Shown here in pieces: positions 1-5,194 of a DNA stretch of 5,194 nt. Made by a program: the position numbers and the translations under genes. The stretch lies in assembly GCA_016193385.1 (NCBI GenBank), contig JACPSF010000186.1:1-5194 (forward strand). Direction: 5' to 3'. How positions within the stretch are numbered: the first letter of the stretch is position 1; every line of letters begins with the position of its first letter. The notes below the pieces were generated by a model, which was not told where the DNA came from, made no database searches, and saw only the letters and a list, made by a program, of their open reading frames with translations. This stretch comes from Deltaproteobacteria bacterium. GTDB taxonomy: Bacteria > Desulfobacterota_B > Binatia > UBA9968.

Positions 1-1
1 G

Positions 2-19
2 AGGCGGAGCGGTTGGTGA
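2..19 (+). CDS. Possible 3' end of an upstream gene overlapping ldcA
   Basis: The second forward frame is open from the window edge and ends in a TGA at 17-19. That stop shares its final A with the ATG of ldcA, giving a TGATG junction. Such junctions are common between translationally coupled operon genes, so an upstream gene may end here with residues RRSGW. Only five codons are visible, so the product cannot be identified and the overlap could be chance. Confidence 0.3.
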   Translation, partial: RRSGW

Positions 20-924
20 TGCGTAAGCCTCATCCCTTAAGCAGAGGAGGGAAGATTGCGGTAGTGGCGCCGGCCGGATGCGTGGATGAGGGCCGGCTTA
101 GCACGGGGGTGGAGGCGGTTCAGCGCGCGGGTTTCAGGGTCGAGCTGGCCCAAGCCATCCGTGAGCAGAAGGGGTATTTGGCGGGGGATGAAGCGGAGAG
201 GGCGAAAGCCTTGCGAGAATTTTTTAGGCGGCAGGATATAAGCGGAGTCTTCTGTGCCCGAGGCGGTTTTGGTTCGATTCAGCTCTTGCCTTACCTGGAC
301 GCCGAGGAGCTCAATCGCAACCCGAAAATCTTCGTCGGCTACAGCGATGTGAGTATCCTGTTAAACTGGTTTCTGCAAAGATGCGGTATGGTGACGTTTC
401 ATGGTCCCATGGTAGCGATGGAGCTGGCCCGGGGTCTGGAAGGGCGGAGCGCAGATTTTTTTTGGGGCACCCTTCTGGGTGAAAAACGCCGGTGGGAGGT
501 GGAGGCGGGCTGGACGGTCCGTCCGGGCGTGGCGCGGGCGGAGATGATGGGCGGGTGCCTCTCTATCCTCGTGACCACTCTCGGCACCCCATACGAGATC
601 GATACGGGCGGCAAGCTTCTCTTTCTCGAGGACGTCGGGGAGAAGCCGTACCGGATTGAGCGGATGCTGACTCACCTCCGCATGGCCGGAAAGCTGAGCG
701 GGCTTGCCGGACTCCTATTCGGCAGCTTTACCGACTGCGAACCGGAGGGGGGGCGGGGCTTCAAGGAGATCATTGAGGAACTCTTTCACGATGCGCCCTA
801 TCCTGTGGTTGCGGGATTTCCCGCCGGTCATGGCGAAGAAAATCTGTTGCTTCCCTTCGGTGTGAAGATGGCCCTGGATGGAAGAACCGGCGTGCTTTCT
901 CTGTTAGAATCTCCGGTGACATAA
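19..924 (+). CDS. ldcA: LD-carboxypeptidase (peptidase S66 family), murein recycling
   Basis: This is a cytoplasmic serine peptidase of family S66 (LdcA/MccF type). Known family members cleave the terminal D-Ala from L-Ala-gamma-D-Glu-mDAP-D-Ala tetrapeptides, giving the tripeptide used in recycling. At 301 residues it has the usual family length. An N-terminal strand with IAVVAPAG (13-20) opens the fold, followed by the ARGGFGS loop (80-86). The nucleophile is Ser109 in GYSDVS. The other predicted triad residues are Glu204 in FLEDVGEKPYRIERML and His271 in GFPAGHGEENLLLPFG. No signal peptide is visible. The frame is open to the window edge, and TTG (13) and GTG (16) are possible starts. ATG 19 is preferred because GGAG at 6-9 lies 9 nt upstream and the N-terminus then matches the family. 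The serine hydrolase gene follows after 7 nt and mpl, the consumer of the tripeptide, comes next, which supports the assignment. MccF-like immunity peptidases share the fold, but the context favours recycling. Confidence 0.92.
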   Translation: MRKPHPLSRGGKIAVVAPAGCVDEGRLSTGVEAVQRAGFRVELAQAIREQKGYLAGDEAERAKALREFFRRQDISGVFCARGGFGSIQLLPYLDAEELNRNPKIFVGYSDVSILLNWFLQRCGMVTFHGPMVAMELARGLEGRSADFFWGTLLGEKRRWEVEAGWTVRPGVARAEMMGGCLSILVTTLGTPYEIDTGGKLLFLEDVGEKPYRIERMLTHLRMAGKLSGLAGLLFGSFTDCEPEGGRGFKEIIEELFHDAPYPVVAGFPAGHGEENLLLPFGVKMALDGRTGVLSLLESPVT

Positions 925-931
925 GACCAAT

Positions 932-2059
932 ATGGCATTTCATCCGGTTGAAGAGGCCTTCAAAGAGGCCGTAGCTCAGGGCGTTTTTCCGGGCGCTGTG
1001 ATTCTTGTAGCCAGGGGCGATGAGATCGTCTTGGAGCGCGCCTTTGGTTGCCGCTCCCTGGTTCCGGAAAAGAGTCCGATGCAGTTGGACACGATCTTTG
1101 ATTTGGCCTCTCTGACCAAACCCTTAGCCACCACGATCGCGGTGATGTTGTTGGTGCGCGAAAAGAAGATCCGGTTAGAGGACCGGGTGACGCGCTTCTT
1201 CCCCAATTTCGGTGTGTTCGGCAAAACCCATGTCACCTTTCGCCATCTGTTGGCCCACTGCTCGGGTCTTCCTGCCTGGAAACCCTACTATGAAGATATC
1301 GTAAAGGGCGAGAAAGAGGGTAGGATCAATTTTGTGGCGAGCAGGGCAGCCAAAAGTTACGTTTTTGAGTGCATCCACCGGGAAAAGCCGGCCGGCCCCC
1401 CCGGAACCCAGAGTCTCTATAGCGATCTCGGTTTCATGCTGCTCGGCGAGGTCGTCGAGGAGATCAGCGGCTGGACTCTCGATCGCTACGCTCAGGATAA
1501 GATTTTCAAGCCCACGGGGCTCCGCTCGACCTCTTTTGTGGACCTGACGCAGCTCCGAATGCGCCGCCTTCAGCCTGCCAAGGAGATGATCGCCCCGACG
1601 GAGAACTGTCCCTGGCGCCGGAAAATGCTTTGCGGCGAAGTTCATGACGACAACGCCTATGCCATGGGTGGCGTCGCAGGGCATGCTGGGCTTTTTTCTT
1701 CGGCGCGGGACATCCATCTACTGTTGCGCCGCTTTAACCGCTGCTTGAGAGGGGAGGATCCCTTTCTGCCCGCACCCTTGGTGCGGGAGTTTGTCACCCG
1801 GGATGAAACCGTCAAGGGATCTAGTTACGCTCTAGGCTGGGAGACTCCTTCCGCTGAAAACTCTGCGAGCGGAAGCCATTTTTCGCTCTCCGCTATCGGC
1901 CACTTAGGTTTCACCGGGACATCGGTCTGGTGGGATCTCGAAAAGGACTGCCACGTTATTCTGCTTTCCAACCGGGTGCACCCTTCACGCGCGACGGATA
2001 AGATCAAGGCATTTCGCCCTTACATCCACGATCTGATCATGAAGGCTCTTTTCGAATGA
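932..2059 (+). CDS. Serine hydrolase of the beta-lactamase/class C PBP-like family
   Basis: This is a 375-residue beta-lactamase-fold serine hydrolase (Pfam Beta-lactamase, AmpC/esterase-like). All three active-site motifs are present: SLTK with nucleophile Ser60 and Lys63, the Tyr163-Ser-Asp165 motif (the YxN position), and His324-Leu-Gly326 in place of KTG. The GGVAGHAGLFS stretch (246-256) is typical of this subgroup. The N-terminus (MAFHPVEEAFKEAV) is helical and charged with no signal peptide, so the protein is probably cytosolic, unlike secreted AmpC. ATG 932 follows the ldcA stop by 7 nt with only a weak ribosome site (GGTGA at 915-919). The stop overlaps the mpl start by 4 nt. Sitting between ldcA and mpl, it probably acts on muropeptides or D-amino-acid peptides, but the substrate is inferred. 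Resistance to beta-lactams is not implied. Alternatives are an esterase or D-aminopeptidase. Confidence 0.88.
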   Translation: MAFHPVEEAFKEAVAQGVFPGAVILVARGDEIVLERAFGCRSLVPEKSPMQLDTIFDLASLTKPLATTIAVMLLVREKKIRLEDRVTRFFPNFGVFGKTHVTFRHLLAHCSGLPAWKPYYEDIVKGEKEGRINFVASRAAKSYVFECIHREKPAGPPGTQSLYSDLGFMLLGEVVEEISGWTLDRYAQDKIFKPTGLRSTSFVDLTQLRMRRLQPAKEMIAPTENCPWRRKMLCGEVHDDNAYAMGGVAGHAGLFSSARDIHLLLRRFNRCLRGEDPFLPAPLVREFVTRDETVKGSSYALGWETPSAENSASGSHFSLSAIGHLGFTGTSVWWDLEKDCHVILLSNRVHPSRATDKIKAFRPYIHDLIMKALFE

Positions 2060-3486
2060 GCGGTCAGTTAAGGCCCGGGGATCACGTTTACCTTATTGCG
2101 ATCTGTGGCGTGGGAATGGCCTCTCTCGCCGGATTGCTCCAATCTCAGGGGTATCGCGTCAGCGGATCGGATCAAAATAGCTACCCTCCGATGAGCGGCT
2201 ATCTCGGGAAGTTAGGGATTCAGGTGCTCGCCGGATATAGCGTCGAGCATCTCGTCCCGCGACCCGATCTCGTTGTGATCGGCAATGCGGTCTCCAGAAA
2301 CAATCCTGAAGTTCAATCGGTTCTGGAGCTGGGGATTCCTTATCTCTCTTTTCCCCAGGCGCTGGGCAGATTTTTGATCGGCGCGAAGCGATCGATCGTC
2401 GTCGCGGGGACGCACGGCAAGACCACGACGACCGCCTTGCTCGCCTGGGTTTTAGCGAAGGCGGGATGGGATCCGAGTTTTTTTGTCGGCGGCATCCCCC
2501 TCAACTTCGATACGGGGTTCCGGTTTGGGGAGGGGGATTGGGTCGTGCTCGAAGGGGATGAGTACGACAGCGCTTTTTTCGATAAAGGGCCGAAGTTTCT
2601 ACACTACAGGCCAGAGAAGGTGATCCTGACCAGTGTCGAGTTCGACCATGCGGACATTTACCGTGACTTGGAGCACCTGAAGGCCGCGTTCCGAAGCCTG
2701 GTGGAGCTTATCCCCTCTTCGGGGAGCCTTTTGGTTTGCAACGAATATGCAGCCGCTTCGGAGGTTGCGGAGCCCGCCCGTTGTCCCGTGATGTTCTATG
2801 GTGAAGGGGCACGAAGGGATTGGGAGGCAAGCAATCTGCTCGTACGGGAGGGCCGAAGCTTTTTTGAGCCACGCTACAAGGGGATTTCTGAAGGGACCGT
2901 GGAGGTCCCGCTTATGGGACGGCACAACGCGAACAATGCCCTGGCCGTATACGCCATGGCCAAAGGGTTAGGGATAGACCGAGAGATCCTGCGGGGCGCG
3001 CTGGCAAGTTTTTCCGGGGTCAAGCGGAGGCAGGAAGTCAAAGGGGCGGTTAACGGAATAACGGTTATCGATGATTTCGCTCATCATCCCACGGCGGTGA
3101 AAGAGACTGTCGAGGCCGTCCGGGCAGCTTACCCCAGCCGCAGGCTCTGGGCCGTCTTCGAACCCAGAAGCAACACCAGCAGGAGGCGGATTTTCCAGCG
3201 CGAATTCCCTCCAGCCTTGGCCACTGCCGACCGCGTGGTTGTGGCCGGGGTGTACCAACCGGAGAAGATCCCGGAGGGTGAGCGCCTCTCACCCCCCGCC
3301 ATCGTCGAAGAGATTAATCGTCTACACGGAGACCATCAGGCCGTGTTCATTGAGATCGCGAGCGAGATTCCGGGCTACGTGGCAGACCAGGTAAGGTCCG
3401 GCGATATCATCCTGGTCATGTCGAACGGCGGCTTCGACGGCGTGCAGGAAAAGATTATAGAGGCATTGAAGCAGAAGACCGCTTGA
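2056..3486 (+). CDS. mpl: UDP-N-acetylmuramate:L-alanyl-gamma-D-glutamyl-meso-diaminopimelate ligase
   Basis: Mpl is an ATP-dependent Mur-family ligase that attaches recycled L-Ala-gamma-D-Glu-mDAP directly to UDP-MurNAc, bypassing MurC, MurD and MurE. At 476 residues it has full family length and all three Mur domains. The N-terminal UDP-binding domain has ICGVGMASLAGLL (16-28) and SGSD (36-39). The central ATPase domain has the P-loop GTHGKTT (118-124), EGDEYDSAFFDKGPKFLHYRP (166-185) and EFDHADIY (195-202). The C-terminal domain follows MGRHNANNALAV (287-298) and has IDDFAHHPTAVKETV (338-352) and FEPRSNTSRRRIF (368-380). The DEYDSAFFDK and FEPRSNTSRRR signatures separate Mpl from MurC. ATG 2056 overlaps the previous stop as ATGA, with GAAGG at 2041-2045 as ribosome site, so translation is probably coupled. 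No terminator is visible after the stop. It should act in the cytoplasm on the LdcA product. Confidence 0.95.
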   Translation: MSGQLRPGDHVYLIAICGVGMASLAGLLQSQGYRVSGSDQNSYPPMSGYLGKLGIQVLAGYSVEHLVPRPDLVVIGNAVSRNNPEVQSVLELGIPYLSFPQALGRFLIGAKRSIVVAGTHGKTTTTALLAWVLAKAGWDPSFFVGGIPLNFDTGFRFGEGDWVVLEGDEYDSAFFDKGPKFLHYRPEKVILTSVEFDHADIYRDLEHLKAAFRSLVELIPSSGSLLVCNEYAAASEVAEPARCPVMFYGEGARRDWEASNLLVREGRSFFEPRYKGISEGTVEVPLMGRHNANNALAVYAMAKGLGIDREILRGALASFSGVKRRQEVKGAVNGITVIDDFAHHPTAVKETVEAVRAAYPSRRLWAVFEPRSNTSRRRIFQREFPPALATADRVVVAGVYQPEKIPEGERLSPPAIVEEINRLHGDHQAVFIEIASEIPGYVADQVRSGDIILVMSNGGFDGVQEKIIEALKQKTA

Positions 3487-3510
3487 TCCGATTGGGAAAT
3501 TTCGTAAAAT
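3483..3510 (+). promoter_or_regulatory. Candidate sigma70-type promoter overlapping the mpl stop
   Basis: TTGATC (3483-3488, four of six bases of the -35 consensus) and TAAAAT (3505-3510, five of six bases of the -10 consensus) are separated by 16 nt. The -35 box overlaps the mpl stop codon and transcription would start near 3517. It could drive the membrane-protein gene starting at 3824 through a leader of about 300 nt. It is found by eye only, in an AT-rich patch where chance matches are easy. Confidence 0.4.
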
Positions 3511-3823
3511 TGATTGCACAAATGAATGATCGGGACTAGCTTTTCAACTCAGAGACCGACAACTCATGAACGGCCCTCACTCACACCGTGCCAGCCTGCC
3601 TTCGAGAGCCTCGAGCGGCCACCGGAAAGGGCGGAACCGAGCGGGCTCTGTTCATACTTTATTCTTCATCTGAGGCGCGTAAGAGGAGAAAGGGCCGAAC
3701 ACGAGTTTAAACGGCGGCAAGGACTTCGGGTCCGGGTTTACAACGAGTGTATTGATTTTAGGATCTGCCACATTCCTCTTCCAAAATCTAAAGGCTATCA
3801 AGAGCCGGAAAAAGGAGAGAATC
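3511..3823 (+). other. Intergenic leader with no recognised gene
   Basis: These 313 nt lie between the candidate promoter and the ATG of the two-span membrane protein. The forward open frame beginning at 3526 has no ribosome site, reads as low-complexity Arg/Glu/Pro-rich sequence and runs into the next gene out of frame, so I do not call it. Small inverted repeats are present, for example GGAC-TTCGG-GTCC at 3721-3733 and a GAGC/GCTC pair around 3639-3648. No T-tract follows them and I recognise no known RNA family. It may simply be a long 5' untranslated region. Confidence 0.45.
3812..3817 (+). promoter_or_regulatory. Ribosome binding site that fixes the start at 3824
   Basis: AAGGAG lies 6 nt before ATG 3824 and is the best Shine-Dalgarno match in this part of the window. 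The same frame is open upstream to a TTG at 3752, but that codon has no ribosome site. The extra residues would also precede what is otherwise a clean N-terminal membrane segment. The site therefore decides the start. Confidence 0.8.
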
Positions 3824-4405
3824 ATGAATCCTCTTTTGGTGATCGCCGCCCCGTTAGTGTTGGTGATCGTAGGCATGATATTGAACAGCGTTGGACTTTC
3901 ATTTGATCAACCTGAAAGTTCGCCGGAGCAAGATCCGGCTAAGAGATTTCAACCTGAAAGTTCGCCGGAGCAAGATCCGGCTAAGAGATTGGCAGCCGAA
4001 AGGCAGGCTTACCGCACCTTCTTCGATCTGCAGAGAGCTCGATTGTTGAAAAGGCAGAAAAGGGTAGGCCAGTATGCTTGGTTAGTGCTTGCCGTGTTTA
4101 TTGCGTCCGTCTGGTGGATATATGTTGATACAGTGAATAAGACAACAGCCTCCAATCAAATTGCCGCGATTCAGACAGTGCCCACAGCGGAAGGAAAAGA
4201 AATGGTCCTATCTGTGACTGTTCGCGACGGGACTAATGTGAAATACCTCATCAAATCGGAAAAAGCCGGCCCACCGGGTGTCGCGGCGAAGGAAGGACTC
4301 TCGAAAGAACCTGTCCCATCTTGGGAGGTATCCAGATTAGGAACGGCTTTGAGTATCGGTGATAAAGCATTACCTCTTGGCATCGCTCTGAAAATTTCGA
4401 ACTAA
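3824..4405 (+). CDS. Hypothetical two-span membrane protein with duplicated 14-residue linker
   Basis: I do not recognise this 193-residue protein. Residues 3-25 form a hydrophobic segment. Residues 29-56 are two identical-type units of QPESSPEQDPAKR followed by F or L, from a perfect DNA duplication. Residues 57-82 form a charged, probably helical stretch ending in a strongly basic RARLLKRQKR. Residues 84-101 form a second membrane segment rich in Trp, Tyr and Val. Residues 105-193 look like a small strand-rich soluble domain, with MVLSVTVRDGTNVKYLIKS and a final ALPLGIALKIS. The basic stretch before the second span suggests the linker is cytoplasmic and the C-terminal domain extracytoplasmic. 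This is inference from the positive-inside rule. AAGGAG 6 nt upstream supports ATG 3824. The gene probably has its own promoter rather than belonging to the mpl operon. It precedes a riboswitch-like region, and its transcript may end at the terminator at 4557-4596. Confidence 0.72.
   Translation: MNPLLVIAAPLVLVIVGMILNSVGLSFDQPESSPEQDPAKRFQPESSPEQDPAKRLAAERQAYRTFFDLQRARLLKRQKRVGQYAWLVLAVFIASVWWIYVDTVNKTTASNQIAAIQTVPTAEGKEMVLSVTVRDGTNVKYLIKSEKAGPPGVAAKEGLSKEPVPSWEVSRLGTALSIGDKALPLGIALKISN
3907..3990 (+). repeat. Perfect 42-bp tandem duplication inside a coding region
   Basis: Two copies of a 42-bp unit, 3907-3948 and 3949-3990, are identical at every base and directly adjacent. The unit is a multiple of three, so it adds 14 residues without breaking the frame. 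Each copy holds a perfect 6-bp inverted repeat, GCCGGA-GCAAGA-TCCGGC (3922-3939 and 3964-3981). Such a hairpin could favour replication slippage. The absence of any difference between copies suggests a recent event or recent homogenisation. Confidence 0.97.
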
Positions 4406-4438
4406 GGAAGTGGCGGATCAGGGGTGAAGGTAAAGTGA

Positions 4439-4556
4439 AGGGCTTGGAATTTCACTCTTGGACGGGCTGCGTGGTCGCAAAGCCTGCCCCTTCGATATTC
4501 AGGTAGCCGGTAGGCCGGTTAGAAAGTAGCCCTTTTTGGGAGACTTGCTTAAAGGC
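4439..4556 (+). promoter_or_regulatory. Candidate riboswitch-like leader (GEMM-like 3' half)
   Basis: This non-coding stretch contains CGCAAAGCCT (4476-4485) followed by AGGTAGCCGG (4501-4510) and AGGCCG (4512-4517). In the GEMM class that binds c-di-GMP or cAMP-GMP, CGCAAAGCC is a conserved core segment. The following helix is closed by GCCU pairing with AGGU, then comes AGC(C/G)GG and a GUUGCC-like 3' strand. Here GCCT (4482-4485) can pair with AGGT (4501-4504), and AGGCC (4512-4516) can pair with GGCTT (4441-4445) as a closing helix. The usual 5' half with GGCAAACC and a GAAA tetraloop hairpin is not recognisable, and the second helix is short. Other local structures compete: TGCG-TGGT-CGCA (4468-4479), a 7-bp stem with a TAGG loop (4504-4521), and GGGCTGC (4464-4470) with GTAGCCC (4526-4532). 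It is therefore a structured leader, with the class only tentative. Confidence 0.4.
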
Positions 4557-4596
4557 AGGCCAGCTCAACTGTAATGGTTGATGCTGGCCTTTTTTT
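4557..4596 (+). terminator. Strong intrinsic terminator, probably an attenuator
   Basis: AGGCCAGC (4557-4564) pairs perfectly with GCTGGCCT (4583-4590). The stem continues with TCAAC (4565-4569) against GTTGA (4577-4581) past a single bulged T at 4582, leaving a 7-nt loop. A run of seven T follows at 4590-4596. It lies between the structured leader and the ribosome site of the small membrane-peptide gene. It can thus end the transcript of the 193-residue protein and gate transcription of the downstream pair. Confidence 0.88.
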
Positions 4597-4602
4597 GGGA
4601 GG
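4597..4602 (+). promoter_or_regulatory. Strong ribosome binding site directly after the terminator
   Basis: GGGAGG begins at the first base after the terminator T-tract and lies 5 nt before ATG 4608. This near-ideal site supports the 40-residue open frame as a real gene. Its position implies that terminator read-through, rather than a separate promoter, delivers the message, since there is almost no room for one between 4596 and 4608. Confidence 0.78.
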
Positions 4603-4607
4603 GTCCG

Positions 4608-4730
4608 ATGGAAAAATGGATGCCTATTTTTTGGATTTTTGGAGTTGGTTTAGGCATTTTGGCTTTGCTTTTGTTCATTGACTTCTTAAAAAGCAAGCTG
4701 AAGAGACGTCCTCAACAACCCTCTTTTTGA
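4608..4730 (+). CDS. Small single-span membrane protein, 40 residues
   Basis: This short open frame encodes 40 residues and runs from ATG 4608 to TGA 4728-4730. Residues 4-26 are strongly hydrophobic with several aromatic residues (WMPIFWIFGVGLGILALLLF), a convincing single membrane span. The tail is basic (KSKLKRRPQQPSF), which by the positive-inside rule places the C-terminus in the cytoplasm. The GGGAGG ribosome site 5 nt upstream is the strongest evidence that it is translated. The DNA is visibly more AT-rich than the ldcA-mpl operon. The next gene, an MpsC/DUF2294-family protein, starts only 14 nt after the stop, so the two are probably co-expressed and may work together at the membrane. 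I recognise no family. It could be a membrane anchor, a regulatory peptide or a small subunit. Confidence 0.7.
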   Translation: MEKWMPIFWIFGVGLGILALLLFIDFLKSKLKRRPQQPSF

Positions 4731-4744
4731 ACGGTTAGACAACG

Positions 4745-5128
4745 ATGTATTCAACAAAGGGTAAGCCGACAAGGCCTGGGGTAAAGAAGGTGGCCTTGAG
4801 ACGACGCCTTTGTCATGCCCTGGCAGAGTTCTTCGTGCAGCGAATGGGTGGAAGGGGAGATCTGGAAGTAAAGATTGTCGATGACTTGATTCTGCTCCGC
4901 TGCAAAGAGGCCCTTTCTCCTGCCGAGATTAACCTCGGCACCATGAAGGCCGGCCGATTACTTCTCCAGGAGGTCAGCGAAAGGCTTTGTCGAGAGCTTC
5001 AGCCCGACCTGGATAGGCTTCTTTACGAGATTACCGGTCGGCGTCTGCTCGACATCTGCGCGGGCTTTTTTGTGGAACGGGGGGAGAAAATCTATCTCTT
5101 CACCATGAGCGATACGGTAAAGGAGTAA
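4745..5128 (+). CDS. MpsC/DUF2294 family protein
   Basis: The 127-residue product matches the DUF2294 domain (Pfam PF10057, now named after staphylococcal MpsC). It covers nearly the whole protein, as is usual for this family. The recognisable elements in order are GGRGDLEVKIVDDLILLRCK (35-54), LSPAEINL (57-64), GRLLLQEV (70-77), LQPDLDRLLYEITGRR (85-100) and the final strand GEKIYLFTM (113-121). In Staphylococcus aureus, MpsC is encoded with MpsA and MpsB in a membrane-potential and bicarbonate/CO2-related system. The biochemical role of this domain alone is not established. The protein has no membrane segment and should be cytoplasmic. ATG 4745 gives the expected family N-terminus, but the ribosome site is weak, so translation may depend on the small upstream gene 14 nt away. 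No MpsA/DabA or MpsB/DabB partner is visible. Both genes lie behind the leader and terminator at 4439-4596. Confidence 0.8.
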   Translation: MYSTKGKPTRPGVKKVALRRRLCHALAEFFVQRMGGRGDLEVKIVDDLILLRCKEALSPAEINLGTMKAGRLLLQEVSERLCRELQPDLDRLLYEITGRRLLDICAGFFVERGEKIYLFTMSDTVKE

Positions 5129-5194
5129 GCAACTCAGTCTCGTAAATGCGTTAAGGAAGCTTCAACTGGGAGCAGAGCGAATTCCGATGGAGGC

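Noticed and set aside
361..675. Reverse-strand open frame inside ldcA
   Set aside because: It is antisense to the active-site-bearing part of LdcA and has low-complexity Pro/Arg/His-rich translation. The other reverse frames across the operon were rejected for the same reason.
1175..1717. 180-residue reverse-strand open frame
   Set aside because: It lies wholly inside the serine hydrolase gene, whose protein has full family motifs. The antisense frame reads as a shadow with no domain or ribosome site.
3752..3823. Upstream TTG start extending the two-span membrane protein by 24 residues
   Set aside because: The TTG has no Shine-Dalgarno sequence, while ATG 3824 has AAGGAG at 6 nt and begins directly before a membrane segment.
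3526..3906. 126-residue forward open frame after mpl
   Set aside because: It has no ribosome site, its composition is Arg/Pro/Glu-rich with no recognisable domain, and it overlaps out of frame the start of the better supported gene at 3824.
3907..3990. The 42-bp repeats as a CRISPR or attachment site
   Set aside because: There are only two directly abutting copies with no spacers, and they lie in frame within a coding region. A simple tandem duplication explains them.
4377..4405. TTGGCA as a -35 box for the riboswitch-like leader
   Set aside because: The hexamer is a good -35 match, but no acceptable -10 hexamer occurs at 15-19 nt spacing. The leader may instead be reached by transcription from the upstream gene.
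5129..5194. Possible gene start at ATG 5187 at the window end
   Set aside because: Only the ATG and under two further codons are visible, and the nearest purine-rich stretch (GGGAG at 5168-5172) is too far upstream to support it.

Overview
The window comes from a Gram-negative-type bacterium of moderate GC. It carries a peptidoglycan-recycling gene cluster that includes Mpl, an enzyme that re-uses meso-diaminopimelate (mDAP) tripeptide and is typical of diderm bacteria. The lineage cannot be fixed from this sequence. A Nitrospirota, NC10 or deltaproteobacterial-type environmental organism is only a guess.

Region 1 (19-3486) is a tight, co-directional operon: LD-carboxypeptidase (ldcA), a beta-lactamase-fold serine hydrolase and the murein tripeptide ligase Mpl. 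The spacings are 7 nt and then a 4-nt ATGA overlap, so the genes are probably translationally coupled. LdcA trims recycled tetrapeptides to tripeptides. Mpl joins the tripeptide to UDP-MurNAc and returns it to wall synthesis. The serine hydrolase has all three active-site motifs and no signal peptide, so it may be a cytosolic muropeptide-processing enzyme.

Region 2 (3487-3823) holds no convincing gene. A plausible sigma70-like promoter overlaps the mpl stop codon, and a long leader follows it. Region 3 (3824-4405) encodes an unrecognised 193-residue protein with two membrane segments. A perfect 42-bp in-frame tandem duplication lies in its acidic linker.

Region 4 (4406-5128) is the most interesting part. 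A structured, non-coding stretch resembles the 3' half of a GEMM (cyclic dinucleotide) riboswitch. It ends in a strong intrinsic terminator, and a strong Shine-Dalgarno sequence starts at the first base after the terminator T-tract. That site drives a 40-residue single-span membrane peptide. The peptide gene is followed 14 nt later by a gene of the MpsC/DUF2294 family. A segment of the aptamer-like region can pair with the foot of the terminator, so the layout looks like a transcription-attenuation switch controlling the peptide and MpsC-like genes. In the last 66 nt (5129-5194) I see no supportable feature.
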